From: Leptospira brenneri
GTDB taxonomy: Bacteria > Spirochaetota > Leptospiria > Leptospirales > Leptospiraceae
Length of the DNA: 64,000 nucleotides
Reading direction: 5' to 3'
NCBI RefSeq assembly: GCF_002812125.1
Contig: NZ_NPDQ01000002.1
Location: 1-64,000 of the forward strand
Shown: positions 63,678-64,000 of the stretch, piece after piece
How the letters are laid out: each line of letters begins with the position of its first letter
Position numbering within the stretch: the first letter of the stretch is position 1
Program-made: the position numbers and the translations under genes
Notes under the pieces: model-generated
What the model was told of the DNA's origin: nothing
What the model saw: only the letters and a program-made list of their open reading frames with translations
Databases searched by the model: none

Positions 63678-64000
63678 ATGGGTGACCGTGAAGTAGATGA
63701 AGAAGAAGGTGGGTTAGCCGAAGGTAGTTCCGCCTCTGCAGGGATGTCCCCCATTGTAAAATGGTTATTGTACATTGCTGCGGCCATTTTTGGAATTATC
63801 ATTGTAACCGTTATATCAATGTTTGTTGCTCAAAAGACAGCAACAAGTGTGTTTAAACAACAAAAGAATATATCTCTTGTGAAAGCTCCCCCTCCTTTGG
63901 AAGTTTACACATTTCAAGAAGAATTTAGAGTGAATACTTCTGATGTTGGAGAATCACACTTTGTTAAGTTGAAGATGTCTCTTGGATTTGAATCTGGACA
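63678..64000 (+). CDS. fliL: Flagellar basal-body protein FliL (partial, runs off the right edge)
   Basis: The frame opens at ATG 63678 with AGAAGGAG upstream and codes 107 residues before the window ends. An acidic start (EVDEEEGGLAEG) is followed by one membrane helix (about 24-50, SPIVKWLLYIAAAIFGIIIVTVIS) and the start of the periplasmic FliL domain (EFRVNTSD). FliL supports the stator and torque. Its order after motB is typical of spirochaetes. Confidence 0.9.
   Translation, partial: MGDREVDEEEGGLAEGSSASAGMSPIVKWLLYIAAAIFGIIIVTVISMFVAQKTATSVFKQQKNISLVKAPPPLEVYTFQEEFRVNTSDVGESHFVKLKMSLGFESG

Overview
The window is AT-rich chromosomal DNA that reads as a spirochaete of the genus Leptospira, probably from a saprophytic or environmental lineage. 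The evidence is a spiro-SPASM radical SAM gene, an FlbD-MotA-MotB-FliL flagellar operon, many lipoproteins with loose spirochaetal lipoboxes (FSISC, LSSC, FFWQC, LCNC), a phasin-like protein, and tandem SBBP beta-propeller lipoproteins. No rRNA, tRNA, CRISPR array or complete insertion sequence was seen. The genus call is an inference from gene content, not from a marker gene.

Left end (1-6600): a defence island on the minus strand. It holds a type IIG restriction-modification enzyme split by one in-frame TGA, a small three-helix membrane protein coupled to it by a TAATG overlap, and an AAA+ ATPase followed by a subtilisin-like protease (an IetA/IetS-type pair). The protease reading frame stops before its catalytic serine block, so two of the four genes look damaged.

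6700-20800: metabolism and envelope energetics. There is a glycerol facilitator, malic enzyme, a DoxX protein, an AraC regulator, a phasin-like protein behind two TGTGC-N3-GCACA operators, a lipoprotein, an AbrB/Doc toxin-antitoxin pair and a structured intergenic repeat. These are followed by a TonB-ExbD-ExbD-ExbB operon. Next comes a long minus-strand operon of an adenosine-deaminase-like enzyme, an unknown membrane protein, Ktr/Trk potassium uptake subunits and a cobalamin-binding-type protein.

20800-33300: a MATE exporter, a cNMP-binding patatin phospholipase, an SPFH/SHOCT-zinc-ribbon cluster, a DUF1549/DUF1553-DUF1501 pair, an OprP-type porin with a lipoprotein, GDP-mannose dehydratase, and the remnant of a class III adenylate cyclase.

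33400-50000: a minus-strand run of STAS, cNMP-binding, TPR, VWA, Nudix and RNase D genes. Facing them are purF-queD-queC (purine and 7-deazaguanine synthesis) and two SBBP lipoproteins. An Rrf2 regulator with its NAD(P)-binding partner follows; both promoters carry a GTAA-N9-TTAC palindrome. Then come an acidic lipoprotein, transhydrogenase genes pntAB and pntB (no PntAA in the window) and an orphan response regulator.

50000-64000: a tightly overlapped minus-strand operon, lysC - SurA-like - spiro-SPASM - SpsF/PseG fusion - TPR, looks like a spirochaete-specific modification pathway and is the best candidate for an undescribed system. After it come a fatty-acid desaturase, small lipoproteins, a medium-chain dehydrogenase, an MCE protein coupled to a glycosyltransferase, and the flbD-motA-motB-fliL operon, which runs off the right edge.
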